From Actinoplanes philippinensis (GTDB lineage Bacteria; Actinomycetota; Actinomycetes; Mycobacteriales; Micromonosporaceae): a DNA stretch of 64,000 nt. The stretch lies in contig NZ_FONV01000009.1 in assembly GCF_900113015.1 (NCBI RefSeq), positions 372,001 through 436,000 on the forward strand. Reading direction: 5' to 3'. The notes below the pieces were generated by a model. It ran no database searches and was not told the DNA's origin. It saw only the letters and a program-made list of their open reading frames with translations. The position numbers and the translations under genes are program-made. Each line of letters begins with the position of its first letter. The stretch's first letter is position 1. Shown here one piece after another: positions 25,068-34,376 of the stretch.

Positions 25068-28000
25068 GTGCCCCGTCCACGCCGTGCTCACCCCCGACGA
25101 AGCCTGCTCACCGCCGCCCTGCTCGCGTGCAGCCTGATCGTGACCGTCCTCAGCGGCGCCCCGGCCACGGCCGCCCCCGCCGGCCCGCAGCCCGCGGCGG
25201 CCCGGGCAGCGGCAGGCGCGGAGCCGTACTCCGTCCTGGTCTTCTCCAAGACCGCGGCCTTCCGGCACGACGCCATCCCGGCCGGCATCGCCGCCATCAA
25301 GCAGCTCGGCGCCGACAACGGGTTCACCGTCGACGCCACCGAGGACGGCGCCGCCTTCACCGACGCCAACCTGGCCAAGTACCGCGCCGTGGTCTGGCTC
25401 TCCACCACCGGCGACGTCCTCGACCCCGACCAGCAGGCGGCCTTCGAGCGCTACATCAAGGCCGGCGGCGGATACGCCGGCGTCCACGCCGCCTCCGACA
25501 CCGAGTACAACTGGCCGTGGTACGGCGAACTGGTCGGCGCGTACTTCGCCAGCCACCCCGCCAACCAGCAGGCGACCGTGAAGGTGGAGGACCACGCCCA
25601 CCCGTCGACGGCCGGCCTGCCGGAGCGCTGGTCGCGTTTCGACGAGTGGTACAACTTCCGGTCCAACCCCCGCAGCGACGTGCACGTGCTGGCCAGCCTT
25701 GACGAGACCAGCTACACCCCGGGCGCCGGTGCGATGGGCGCCGACCACCCGACCGCGTGGTGCCAGGACTACGACGGCGGACGCGCCTGGTACACCGGTG
25801 GCGGCCACACGATCGAGTCGTACACCGATCCGGCTTTCCTCGCTCACCTGCTGGGCGGCATTCAGACCGCGGCCGGGCAGCTGGACGCCGACTGCGGCGC
25901 CTCGCTGACCGAGAGCTTCGAGAAGATCACGCTGGACAGCAACACCAGCAATCCGATGGAGCTGGACATCGCCGACGACGGCCGGGTGTTCTACGTCGAG
26001 CGCGACGGCCGGGTACGGATCATCAAACCGGGCACCGGCACCACGGTGACCGCGGCCGACCTGGATGTCTTCACCGGCAACGAGGACGGCCTGATCGGCA
26101 TCCGGCTCGACCCGGACTTCGCCGACAACGGCTGGGTCTACCTCTACTACGCCCGCAACGACGGTGTGGCCCGCAACCTGCTGTCCCGGTTCACCGTCAC
26201 CGGCGACACCATCGACCCGGCCACCGAGAAGGTCGTTCTGCAGGTCAACACCCAGCGCAACACCTGCTGCCACGCCGGCGGGAGCATGACCTTCGACAGC
26301 GCCGGCAACCTCTACCTGGCCACCGGCGACAACACCAACCCGTTCGAGTCGGACGCGTTCACCCCGATCGACGAGCGGTCCGGCCGGCAGGACTACGACG
26401 CCCAGCGCACCGCCGGCAACACCAACGATCTGCGCGGCAAGGTGCTGCGGATCCATCCGGAGGACGACGGGTCGTACACGATCCCGGCGGGCAACCTCTT
26501 CCCGGCGGGCACCGCGCAGACCCGCCCGGAGATCTACGGCATGGGCTTCCGTAACCCGTTCCGCATCGGCGTCGATCCGGCCACCAACGTCCTCTACGTC
26601 GCCGACTACGGGCCGGACGCCAGTACCACCAATCCCGACCGCGGCCCGGAGGGGACCGTGGAGTGGAACATCGTCACCGGCCCGGGCAACTTCGGCTGGC
26701 CGTACTGCATCGGGGCGAACTACGCCTACAACGACTACCAGTTCCCGTCCGGCCCGAGCGGGGCGAAGTTCAACTGCGCGGCGCCGGTGAACAACTCGCC
26801 CAACAACACCGGCCTCACCACGCTCCCGCCGGCCGTCAGCGCCACCGTCGACTACGACTACGGCGGCAACCCGCGGTTCCCGGAGATCGGCGGGGGTGGC
26901 GCGCCGATGGGCGGCCCGGTCTACCGCTACGACGCCGGCCTGAACTCCACCCGCAAATGGCCCGCCTACTACGACGGCAAGGCGCTGCTGGGCGAGTGGA
27001 ACCAGTCGAAGATGTACACCATGCAGGTGACCGCCGACGGCCGGTCCCTGGTCGACATCAACCAGCTGCTGGCCGGGATGAAGTTCATCCGCCCGATGGA
27101 CTTCGAGTTCGGCCCGGACGGCGCGTTGTACATGATCGAGTGGGGCACCGGCTTCGGCGGCAACAACGACGACTCCGGCATCTACCGGATCGACTACATC
27201 GCCGGTGAACGGGCTCCGATCGCCGCGGCCGCCGCCACCCCGACCTCCGGGGCGGCGCCGCTGACCGTGCGGTTCTCCAGCGCGGGATCCCGCGATCCGG
27301 ACGGCGGCGCGCTGACCTACGCCTGGACGTTCGGCGACGGCGCGACCTCCACCGAGGCCGACCCCACTCACACGTACGCCACGGCGGGCGACTACACCGC
27401 GCAGCTGACCGTCACCAATCCCAAGGGCCGCAGCGCGGTGGCGAACGTACCGATCACCGTCGGCAACACCGCACCGACGGTGAGCATCGAGTTCCCGCCG
27501 GACGGCGGCTTCTTCGAGTGGGGCGACCAGGTCCGGTACACGATCAAGGTCACCGACCCGGAGGACGGCGAGATCGACTGCGACCGGGTACGCCTGCAGG
27601 TGCTGCTCGGCCACGACGAGCACGCCCACCCGCTGGAGCAGCACACCGGCTGCACCGGCACCGTGCAGACCACCCTCGCGTCGGGGCACGGCGCGGAGGC
27701 CAACGTCTTCGCCGTCTTCGAGGCCACCTACACCGACGACGGCGGCTCGGGCGGCGCCGGACCGCTGACCGGCCGGGCGATCGAGCGTCTGCAGCCCAAA
27801 CGCAAGCAGGCCGAGTACTACACCGGCACCGGCCGGGCACCCGGCGGCGTGGGTGGCGGCGATCCGGGCGTGGCCCGAGAGACCGGCAGCGACCCGGCCG
27901 GCGGCGGCCAGAACATCGGCTTCATCGAGGACGGCGACTGGTGGTCGCTGAGCCCGGCCAGCCTGACCGGCATCGAGTCGATCCGCTTCCGGGTCGCGTC

Positions 28001-30875
28001 CGCTGCCGCCGGCGGCCGGATCGAGGTACGCGCCGACGCCGTCGACGGCCCACTGGTCGCCGCGGCCGACGTGCCGGGCACCGGCGGCTGGCAGACGTGG
28101 ACCGACGTCACCGCCCCGGTCACCGGCGCCAACGACGGCACCCTGTTCTTCGTCGCCCGGGACCCGGCCGGCGGGACGGCATCGCTGTTCAACGTGAACT
28201 GGCTCGACTTCCTGGGCCGGGGCGTCACCGAGAACGCGCCGCCGACGGTCAGCGCGGTCGCGACACCGGCCACCGGCACCGCGCCGGTCACCGTCGCCTT
28301 CGACGGTACGGCCACCGACAGCGAGGGTGACACCCCGCTGACGTACGCCTGGGACTTCGGCGACGGCGGCACGGCGACCACCCTGGACGCCAGCCACACG
28401 TACCGGGCGCCCGGCACCTTCACCGCCACTCTGACCGTCACCGACAGTCGCGGCGCCCGGTCGTACGCCAATGTCCCGGTCAAGGTCGAGGCCCCGAACA
28501 CCTCGTGTTTCGGGGCGCGCTCGGACGACTTCCTCGGCAGCGCGCTGAACCGTGACCGCTGGACGGTGGTCCGGGAGAACCAGCTCTACTCGGTCGCCGA
28601 CGGGATGCTGCGGCTGCCCACCGGCGTGGGTGATCTCTACGGCACCCGTAACGACGCCACCAACCTCGTCCTGCAGCCCGCGCCCGCCGGCGCCTGGCAG
28701 GCCACCACCAAGCTGACCGTGCCGATCACCGCGACCTACCAGCAGGCCGGTCTGCTCGTGTACGGCGACGACGACAACTACGCCAAGCTCGACCTGCTCT
28801 ACAACGGGGCACGCACGGTCGAGTTCATCCGGGAGACCGCCGCGAGTCCCCGCAACGAGAGCGGGGACAGCACGCCGGCGCCCGCCGGCGACGTGATCTA
28901 CCTGCGGCTGACCAGCGACGGGACGAACCTGACCGCGGAGGCCTCCGCCGACGGCCGGACCTTCACACCCGTCGGCCGGTCCGCCGCCCTGGCCGGTATC
29001 GCGAACCCGCGCGTCGGGGTCTTCGCCCTCAACGGGGGCACCACCGCACCGGTGGTGGACGCGACGTTCGACTGGTTCCAGTTCACGCCGGACGCCCCGG
29101 CCGAACCGGTCACCCCGTCGGACGAGTTCACCGGCGCCACGCTGGACAAGTGCCGGTGGAACGCGATCGTGCGGGAGGACGCGGCGACCTACCGGGTCAC
29201 CGACGGAGCCCTGCGCATCGACGTGCCCAACGGCGACATCTACACCGCCGACAACACCGGGCCGACGAACTTCGTCCTGCAGACGGCGCCCACCGGCGAC
29301 TGGACCCTGCAGACGAAGGTCGACGGCAGCCTGCTCGACGAGCAGTACCAGCAGGCCGGGCTGCTCGTGTACGGCGACGACGACAACTACCTGAAGCTGG
29401 ACTTCGTCGCCGACAACACCGCGGGCCAGCCGGTCAGCCGGCGGATCGAGTTCCGCAGCGAGATCGGCGCCGTGGTGCAGGACCCACAACCGCAGGCCGG
29501 CAGTCTGACCTCGGCGGTGTGGCATCTGCGGCTGACCCGGGCCGGCAACACCTACACCGCCGCGTACTCGGCCGACGGCACGGAATGGACGACGTTCGAC
29601 CCGCTGACCAACGCCGCCGTCGGGGCCGCCCCGAAGGTGGGGCTGTACAGCCTCGGCGCCGCCCAGACCGCCTCGAAGACGGTCGCGTTCGACTACTTCC
29701 GGATCAGCACCGGAAACGCCGACACGACGGCGCCGGTGACCAGCGCCAAGGCGTCCGGCACCCCGGTCGAGGGCTGGTACCCCGGCAACGTCACGGTCAC
29801 CCTGACCGCGACGGACGGGACCGGTGGCAGTGGGGTGGCGGGCACCGAGTACCAGCTTGACGGCGCCACCACCTGGACCGCCTACACCACCGGCGTCGCG
29901 GTCAGCGGCGACGGCGCCCACGAGGTACGGTTCCGCTCGACCGACACGGCCGGCAACGTGGAGCAGACGAAGTCGATCACGATCAAGATCGACGGTACGG
30001 CTCCGGTCACCTCGGCCCGGTTCGCGCCGGCCAACGACGACGGCTGGCACAACGGCACCGTGCCGGTGGTGCTCACCTCGGCGGACGCCGGTTCCGGGGT
30101 GGGGCTGCTGGAGTGGTCGCTGGACGGTGGCGCCTGGACGCCGTACACCGCACCGGTGGACGTCACCGGGGACGGCCGGCACGAACTGCTCTACCGGGCC
30201 AAGGACAAGGCCGGCAACGCCGAGACGCTCAAGTCGGCGGTGGTACGGATCGACGGCGCCAAACCGACCCTGCTGGTCTCCGGGCTGGCCAACGGCCAGC
30301 TGTACGGCGACAGCCAGGACATCCGGACCTCGTGGCAGGCGGTCGATCCGACCTCCGGCATCAGGACCACCACCGGCACGCTCAACGGGCGGCCGTACGT
30401 CAACGGTTCTCTCCAGGCGCTGTACGAGCTGCCACTCGGCCTGCACGAGCTGACCGTGACCGCGACCGACAAGGCGGACAACAGCACCTCGACGACGATC
30501 CGGTTCTTCGTCACCACCTCGTTCCGGGACATGCAGAACCTGCTGGACCGGTTCAAGGCGACCGGACGGCTCTCCACCAAGGCACACCGGCAGCTGTCCA
30601 CCAGACTGGACACGGTCCGCGCCTCGGAGGCGGCAGGCGAGGACGAGCGGGCGGTACGGCAGCTGGGCACCTTCCGGACGCTCGTCAACGACGCCGCTCT
30701 CGTCACGGACACCGACGTCCGCGACACCCTGCTGCGTGACGCCGACGCGATGATCGAACGGCTCGGCGGCACCGCGAGCCGGGCCGGAACGCGGGCCAAC
30801 GACGGCAAGCCGCTCACCCGCGCCGGCCGGCTCGCCGAGGATCCCACCCGGGTCTCCCCGGACCGCGGGCTCTGA
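25068..30875 (+). CDS. giant secreted ThuA / sugar dehydrogenase / PKD / CBM multidomain protein
   Basis: Exported protein of 1,935 residues. The GTG at 25068 sits six bases after AAGGAG and gives the signal peptide; upstream ATG codons lack it. Domains in order: ThuA-like (about 45-270; VFSKTAAFRHDAIPAGI, GVHAASDTEYNWPWY); six-bladed sugar dehydrogenase GSDH (about 275-715; ETFEKI-type start, HAGGSMTFD, GFRNPFRIGVD); PKD (about 720-800); CBM6-like (about 913-1050); second PKD (about 1056-1140); two DUF1349-like beta-sandwich domains (about 1145-1345 and 1350-1550) sharing QQAGLLVYGDDDNY; two OmpL47-type repeats (about 1554-1728); an Ig-like unit; and a helical tail. It is probably cell-surface carbohydrate oxidation or binding. 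Whether the GSDH blade domain binds PQQ was not assessed. Confidence 0.9.
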   Translation: MPRPRRAHPRRSLLTAALLACSLIVTVLSGAPATAAPAGPQPAAARAAAGAEPYSVLVFSKTAAFRHDAIPAGIAAIKQLGADNGFTVDATEDGAAFTDANLAKYRAVVWLSTTGDVLDPDQQAAFERYIKAGGGYAGVHAASDTEYNWPWYGELVGAYFASHPANQQATVKVEDHAHPSTAGLPERWSRFDEWYNFRSNPRSDVHVLASLDETSYTPGAGAMGADHPTAWCQDYDGGRAWYTGGGHTIESYTDPAFLAHLLGGIQTAAGQLDADCGASLTESFEKITLDSNTSNPMELDIADDGRVFYVERDGRVRIIKPGTGTTVTAADLDVFTGNEDGLIGIRLDPDFADNGWVYLYYARNDGVARNLLSRFTVTGDTIDPATEKVVLQVNTQRNTCCHAGGSMTFDSAGNLYLATGDNTNPFESDAFTPIDERSGRQDYDAQRTAGNTNDLRGKVLRIHPEDDGSYTIPAGNLFPAGTAQTRPEIYGMGFRNPFRIGVDPATNVLYVADYGPDASTTNPDRGPEGTVEWNIVTGPGNFGWPYCIGANYAYNDYQFPSGPSGAKFNCAAPVNNSPNNTGLTTLPPAVSATVDYDYGGNPRFPEIGGGGAPMGGPVYRYDAGLNSTRKWPAYYDGKALLGEWNQSKMYTMQVTADGRSLVDINQLLAGMKFIRPMDFEFGPDGALYMIEWGTGFGGNNDDSGIYRIDYIAGERAPIAAAAATPTSGAAPLTVRFSSAGSRDPDGGALTYAWTFGDGATSTEADPTHTYATAGDYTAQLTVTNPKGRSAVANVPITVGNTAPTVSIEFPPDGGFFEWGDQVRYTIKVTDPEDGEIDCDRVRLQVLLGHDEHAHPLEQHTGCTGTVQTTLASGHGAEANVFAVFEATYTDDGGSGGAGPLTGRAIERLQPKRKQAEYYTGTGRAPGGVGGGDPGVARETGSDPAGGGQNIGFIEDGDWWSLSPASLTGIESIRFRVASAAAGGRIEVRADAVDGPLVAAADVPGTGGWQTWTDVTAPVTGANDGTLFFVARDPAGGTASLFNVNWLDFLGRGVTENAPPTVSAVATPATGTAPVTVAFDGTATDSEGDTPLTYAWDFGDGGTATTLDASHTYRAPGTFTATLTVTDSRGARSYANVPVKVEAPNTSCFGARSDDFLGSALNRDRWTVVRENQLYSVADGMLRLPTGVGDLYGTRNDATNLVLQPAPAGAWQATTKLTVPITATYQQAGLLVYGDDDNYAKLDLLYNGARTVEFIRETAASPRNESGDSTPAPAGDVIYLRLTSDGTNLTAEASADGRTFTPVGRSAALAGIANPRVGVFALNGGTTAPVVDATFDWFQFTPDAPAEPVTPSDEFTGATLDKCRWNAIVREDAATYRVTDGALRIDVPNGDIYTADNTGPTNFVLQTAPTGDWTLQTKVDGSLLDEQYQQAGLLVYGDDDNYLKLDFVADNTAGQPVSRRIEFRSEIGAVVQDPQPQAGSLTSAVWHLRLTRAGNTYTAAYSADGTEWTTFDPLTNAAVGAAPKVGLYSLGAAQTASKTVAFDYFRISTGNADTTAPVTSAKASGTPVEGWYPGNVTVTLTATDGTGGSGVAGTEYQLDGATTWTAYTTGVAVSGDGAHEVRFRSTDTAGNVEQTKSITIKIDGTAPVTSARFAPANDDGWHNGTVPVVLTSADAGSGVGLLEWSLDGGAWTPYTAPVDVTGDGRHELLYRAKDKAGNAETLKSAVVRIDGAKPTLLVSGLANGQLYGDSQDIRTSWQAVDPTSGIRTTTGTLNGRPYVNGSLQALYELPLGLHELTVTATDKADNSTSTTIRFFVTTSFRDMQNLLDRFKATGRLSTKAHRQLSTRLDTVRASEAAGEDERAVRQLGTFRTLVNDAALVTDTDVRDTLLRDADAMIERLGGTASRAGTRANDGKPLTRAGRLAEDPTRVSPDRGL

Positions 30876-30882
30876 CGACAAC

Positions 30883-30914
30883 GGCCCCGTCCCGCCACCC
30901 GGCGGGGCGGGGCC
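30883..30914 (+). terminator. strong hairpin in the gap between two secreted-protein genes
   Basis: GGCCCCGTCCCGCC, loop ACCC, then GGCGGGGCGGGGCC pair over 14 bp with one G-T. It starts 8 bases after the stop and ends just before the next ribosome binding site. There is no T tract, so it may attenuate rather than end transcription. Confidence 0.55.
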
Positions 30915-30936
30915 TCCCGATGCAGGAAGGAACAGC

Positions 30937-31488
30937 GTGATACGTCGTACCCGTGGAGCAGCCGCCGTCCTGGCCGGCCTGCTGCTGGCGCTCCTGCCGG
31001 CGGCCGGTCCGGCGTGGGCGCACAACGGAAAACTCAAACTGGAGGTCGCGGGCGACGGCGCCGTCGGGATCACCGTGCAGGCCAGCCACGCCGACGGGCA
31101 CCGCCTGGAGACGCTGGTCCGGCTGGCGCTCACCGCCACCGCCGCCGACGGGCGCGCGGTCGGACCGGTACAGCTCGAACCGACCGGCGAGGGCCAGGGC
31201 TTCTACGCCACCGGCCCGATCCTGACCCCCGGAAAATGGCAGGTGACGGTCCGTGCCCCCGCGCCCAACGCCAGCGAGGTGACCGTCGACGTGGAGGCCA
31301 GGTCGGCGCAGTCGGCCCCGGCGCAGGTGCCGGCGGTCTCAGCGGCGAAGCGGGCCGAGTCGCCGCCCACCACACGTGCGTCGTGGTGGCCGTTCGCCCT
31401 GGGCGGCCTTGCCGTCCTGGCGATCATCGCGATGGCGTTGCCGGCGCTGCGCAGGCGCAGAGCCCGGGAGAGCACCGGCAACCCGTGA
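30937..31488 (+). CDS. exported Ig-like (YtkA/CopC-type) protein with C-terminal membrane anchor
   Basis: Product of 183 residues. The GTG start follows AGGAAGG. Signal peptide (LAGLLLALLPAAGPAWA) is cleaved before HNGKLKLEV, giving an N-terminal His as in CopC/YtkA-like domains. One beta-sandwich domain (about 29-125; GYATGPILTPGKWQVTVRAPAP-like end) is followed by a linker, a transmembrane helix (WWPFALGGLAVLAIIAMALPAL) and a basic tail. Mature N-terminal His could bind copper, but that is unproven. It may be co-transcribed with the giant ThuA gene unless the hairpin between them terminates. Confidence 0.65.
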   Translation: MIRRTRGAAAVLAGLLLALLPAAGPAWAHNGKLKLEVAGDGAVGITVQASHADGHRLETLVRLALTATAADGRAVGPVQLEPTGEGQGFYATGPILTPGKWQVTVRAPAPNASEVTVDVEARSAQSAPAQVPAVSAAKRAESPPTTRASWWPFALGGLAVLAIIAMALPALRRRRARESTGNP

Positions 31489-31522
31489 CCCGTCCGGCGC
31501 TGCCGATGCCTCACCCCGCGCT

Positions 31523-32374
31523 TCAGGTCGCCGACGCGATGCCTCTGATCCGATCCAGGATGTATGCGGCCAGCGCGTCCGGCGCCTGTTCGGGGATCCA
31601 GTGGGAGACGCCTTCGAGGACCTTGAAGTCGAACGGCCCGGTCACCCACCGGCCGGTCGACTCGGCGGCGCGGCGGCCGATGGCGATGTCGTCGGTGCTC
31701 CAGACGTAGGTCGTCGGAACGGTGACCGCGCCGGCGCTGAGCCCGACGCGGGTGTCGAGCGGCATGGCGCGGTACCAGCGCAACGCGGCGGCGAGGCCGT
31801 CCGGGTCGGCGACGAGCCGGTCGGCGTACGCCCTGGCCCGGCCGGCATCGAGACCGGAACGCTCGAGCATCGCCACCGCGAGCCGGCCACCCCGCGCCCG
31901 GATCGCAGCCTCGGGAAGCCACGGCAGTTGAAAGAACCCGACATGCCACGCCTGCCAGGCCTGCCCGCTGGTCAGCATGGCTGTCACCACCGCCCGCGGG
32001 TGCGGCGCGGAAACGGCGGTGAGGGTGTGCAGGCGATCCGGTCTCGTGGCGGCGACCATCCACGCCACCCCGCCGCCCCAGTCGTGGCCCACCAGGTGCA
32101 CCCGTCCGGCCCCGGCGGCATCGATGAGAGCCACGACGTCCGCCACGAGCTCGTGAAGCCGGTACGCCCGCCGGGACCGGGGCCGGGCCTGCGGGGTGTA
32201 ACCGCGCTGGTCCGGCGCGATGACCCGGTAGCCGGCCGCGAGCAACGGCCGGGACACGCCGCTCCACGATCGCGCGCTCTGCGGAAACCCGTGCAGGAGC
32301 ACGACCGTCTCCGCGCCCACCGGCCCCTCGTCCACCACGGCGAACCGCATGCCGTCGCGCGAAAACGACTCCAC
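31523..32374 (-). CDS. alpha/beta hydrolase, epoxide-hydrolase-like
   Basis: Product of 283 residues. The oxyanion motif is HGFPQSARSW. The nucleophile elbow GHDWGGG puts an Asp (Asp98) at the catalytic position, as in epoxide hydrolases and haloalkane dehalogenases. The catalytic His is in GVSHWIPEQAP, and the cap region contains the paired aromatic strand RWYRAMPLD. Substrate unknown. The GTG start has a TAACTT box seven bases upstream and no ribosome binding site, so a leaderless message is likely. Confidence 0.88.
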   Translation of the reverse strand: MESFSRDGMRFAVVDEGPVGAETVVLLHGFPQSARSWSGVSRPLLAAGYRVIAPDQRGYTPQARPRSRRAYRLHELVADVVALIDAAGAGRVHLVGHDWGGGVAWMVAATRPDRLHTLTAVSAPHPRAVVTAMLTSGQAWQAWHVGFFQLPWLPEAAIRARGGRLAVAMLERSGLDAGRARAYADRLVADPDGLAAALRWYRAMPLDTRVGLSAGAVTVPTTYVWSTDDIAIGRRAAESTGRWVTGPFDFKVLEGVSHWIPEQAPDALAAYILDRIRGIASAT

Positions 32375-32381
32375 GGCATCG

Positions 32382-32387
32382 AAGTTA
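32382..32387 (-). promoter_or_regulatory. leaderless -10 box (TAACTT) for the epoxide-hydrolase-like gene
   Basis: Read on the minus strand, TAACTT is seven bases before the GTG start at 32374. Confidence 0.5.
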
Positions 32388-32476
32388 CTCTTTCCCGTTC
32401 CGCCGCACCGGAATCAGCGGCCGGAAACGCGCAAAACACCTGGCTGACAGGACCCGCCGTGGGACACGCTGAGCGT

Positions 32477-33283
32477 ATGAGGGTGAGTGGTCTTCATCGT
32501 GACGGGACGATTGCGCGGGAGGGCCGGCTCGATCGAGTCCCGGCCGTTTTCGGTCCGGTGGTCGAGGCGGCACGGGTCGAGGTCACCTCGGCCTTCGGGG
32601 CTCATCGGCTGCACAGCGCCTACCTGTACGGCAGCATCCCCCGCGGCACGGCGATCCCCGGAGTCTCCGACCTCGACGTGCTGCTCGCGTTCCGGGACGA
32701 GCCCGGCGACGCCGATCACGCCCGCGCCCGCGCCGTCGAGGACGCACTCGATCAGCGCTTCGAGCAGATCAACGGCGTCGGCATTCTCCTGTGCGGCACC
32801 CGGAAGTTGCTCAGCGACCTCGAGCGTCACGACCTCGGATTCTTCGTCGCCTGCCTCTGCACGTCGTGGATCGGTGACGACCTCGCCGCACACCTGCCGT
32901 CCTACCGGCCGACCTCGCTGCTGGCGCGCGAGACCAACGGAGACCTGGATGCAGCCCTCGTACGCTGGTCGCACCAGGCCGCCGAAGCCACCACCAGCAC
33001 GGATGCCGAGGTCCTGACGCGGGGCATCGGGCGGCGGCTCGTTCGTACCGGCTTCACCCTGATCATGCCCCGCTGGGGCGGCTGGACCAGCGACCTCGGG
33101 CAGGAAGCGGCACTCTTCGGCGACTACTACCCCCATCGAGCCGCCCAGATGACGATCGCGGCCGACGTCGCCCGCCGGCCGTCGGCTGATCTGTCGGTGG
33201 CAGGGATGCTCATCGACGACCTGGGGCGGTGGCTCGCCGACGAATACACGGCCGTGCACGGCAAGAAGGCACCTCGCCCGTGA
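32477..33283 (+). CDS. nucleotidyltransferase-domain protein
   Basis: Product of 268 residues. The N-terminal domain holds the Pol-beta superfamily nucleotidyltransferase signature: LYGSIPRGTAIPGVSDLDVLLAF, i.e. GS-x-RGT then the DxD metal-binding pair. The C-terminal helical part is of the type found in aminoglycoside-adenylyltransferase-like and MNT-like proteins. The acceptor (small molecule, RNA or protein) is unknown. ATG 32477 is preceded by CACGCT six bases upstream rather than by a ribosome binding site. No HEPN partner is adjacent. It opens an accessory block running to about 38.1 kb. Confidence 0.83.
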   Translation: MRVSGLHRDGTIAREGRLDRVPAVFGPVVEAARVEVTSAFGAHRLHSAYLYGSIPRGTAIPGVSDLDVLLAFRDEPGDADHARARAVEDALDQRFEQINGVGILLCGTRKLLSDLERHDLGFFVACLCTSWIGDDLAAHLPSYRPTSLLARETNGDLDAALVRWSHQAAEATTSTDAEVLTRGIGRRLVRTGFTLIMPRWGGWTSDLGQEAALFGDYYPHRAAQMTIAADVARRPSADLSVAGMLIDDLGRWLADEYTAVHGKKAPRP

Positions 33284-33486
33284 AGAAACGTCGGGCCCAT
33301 TCCGGCTTCCACGAGCGACCCGGGCGGCGACGAGGCCCTCGGAACCCGGCGGATCCGACCGCGACATCACCCGGCGGTCGACAAGACGCTTCGGTACCCC
33401 TCGGCCGGCATCCATCGCCCGAAGCCGCGGTGGTCGACGGTAGAAAACGTGTGGCTCACCGGCGTACCCGAACCGATCATGGCTGA

Positions 33487-33876
33487 ATGAGACAGTACCG
33501 GGACCTCGGTGACCCACTCGACGGCGCCGACGTCGTGCTCATCGGTCTGTTCTCGGCCAAGGACAAGCAGTACGAGGCCACGCTCGACGAGTTCGCTGCT
33601 CTGGTCGAGGGCCGCGGCGGGCGGGTGGTGGCCCGGTATGTCCAGCGTCGCGGTGCGTCCGACCGGTGGAAGCAGCGCCCAGGCGGATCGCGGCGAATGT
33701 CGCAGCCCTTTTCCCGTCGCACGTTGCTGACACATGGCAAGCTGCGCGAGATCGCCCAGGCGTGCCGAGAAGCGAACATCGACGCCGCGGTCTTCGTGAA
33801 CGTCCTGACGCAACGCCAGCGGAGCGTCCTCTCCGAAATCCTCGGCTGCCTCATTCTGAGCGGCGAGGACGCGTGA
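33487..33876 (+). CDS. orphan HflX N-terminal domain protein (no GTPase domain)
   Basis: A 129-residue protein matching only the N-terminal (nucleotide-binding-associated) domain of the ribosome-splitting GTPase HflX. DVVLIGLFSAKDKQYEATLDEFAALVEGRGGRVVARYVQRR corresponds to the family's opening strand-helix and QRR motif. The later LLTHGKLREIAQACREANIDAAVFVNVLTQRQRSVLSEIL corresponds to GKGK-ELxxL and the DDELSPAQxRNLE region. The glycine-rich helical domain and the G domain are absent and the stop is natural. It may act as a free domain or be a relic under selection. Start ATG 33487 lacks a ribosome binding site. Confidence 0.72.
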   Translation: MRQYRDLGDPLDGADVVLIGLFSAKDKQYEATLDEFAALVEGRGGRVVARYVQRRGASDRWKQRPGGSRRMSQPFSRRTLLTHGKLREIAQACREANIDAAVFVNVLTQRQRSVLSEILGCLILSGEDA

Positions 33877-34100
33877 ACCACATGCGACGTCACCGGTCCC
33901 CGATAGGCACCTCGCTGCCGCACGGTGGCACGAAGTGCTGGAGAGTGCGCCATGTGGCAGATGAGGGCGGAACTCGGCACCTCGACGAGGATTCGCCGTT
34001 TGATGCCGGGTGATAACTTGCGAAGGGTGACGGTGGCGTATTCAACACGGTGAGCCGCCGGATCGTCCACCTTTCCGCTCGACGTCCTGGGAGAGATCCG

Positions 34101-34331
34101 ATGACGAGCAACGATGGGCCCCGGGGCGCTGCACGTCTCGGGATCTGGTCAAATATCGAGTTCTGGATCGCCTTCGGTGCTGCCTTCGGCGCTGCCTTCG
34201 GCGTCGTCGCCGGGATCCTGCTCAACAACGTCGGTCTCGGTGTCGCGCTGGGTGCGGCCCTGGGTACGGCCCTGGGTGTGACCGCCGGCGTCGTCGTCAT
34301 CGCGCGAGCGACCAACCGCAGCAGATCCTGA
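34101..34331 (+). CDS. small glycine/alanine-zipper membrane protein
   Basis: Predicted product of 76 residues starting at ATG 34101 with GGGAGAG upstream. Two hydrophobic segments (FWIAFGAAFGAAFGVVAGILL and VGLGVALGAALGTALGVTAGVVVIA) are built from regularly spaced Gly and Ala, as in glycine-zipper helices that pack tightly or oligomerise in membranes. The N-terminus is charged. Function unknown. Small zipper membrane proteins can be toxins or structural, but nothing here decides. Confidence 0.6.
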   Translation: MTSNDGPRGAARLGIWSNIEFWIAFGAAFGAAFGVVAGILLNNVGLGVALGAALGTALGVTAGVVVIARATNRSRS

Positions 34332-34376
34332 GCGTCACCCCTCTCATCGGCACGACACGACTCCCGGGAACGGAAC

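Noticed and set aside
25011..31139. A 2,042-codon open frame antisense to the giant ThuA protein
   Set aside because: GC-rich sequence gives long stop-free antisense frames. Its translation is low-complexity Gly/Val/Arg, and the plus strand has clear domains and a signal peptide.
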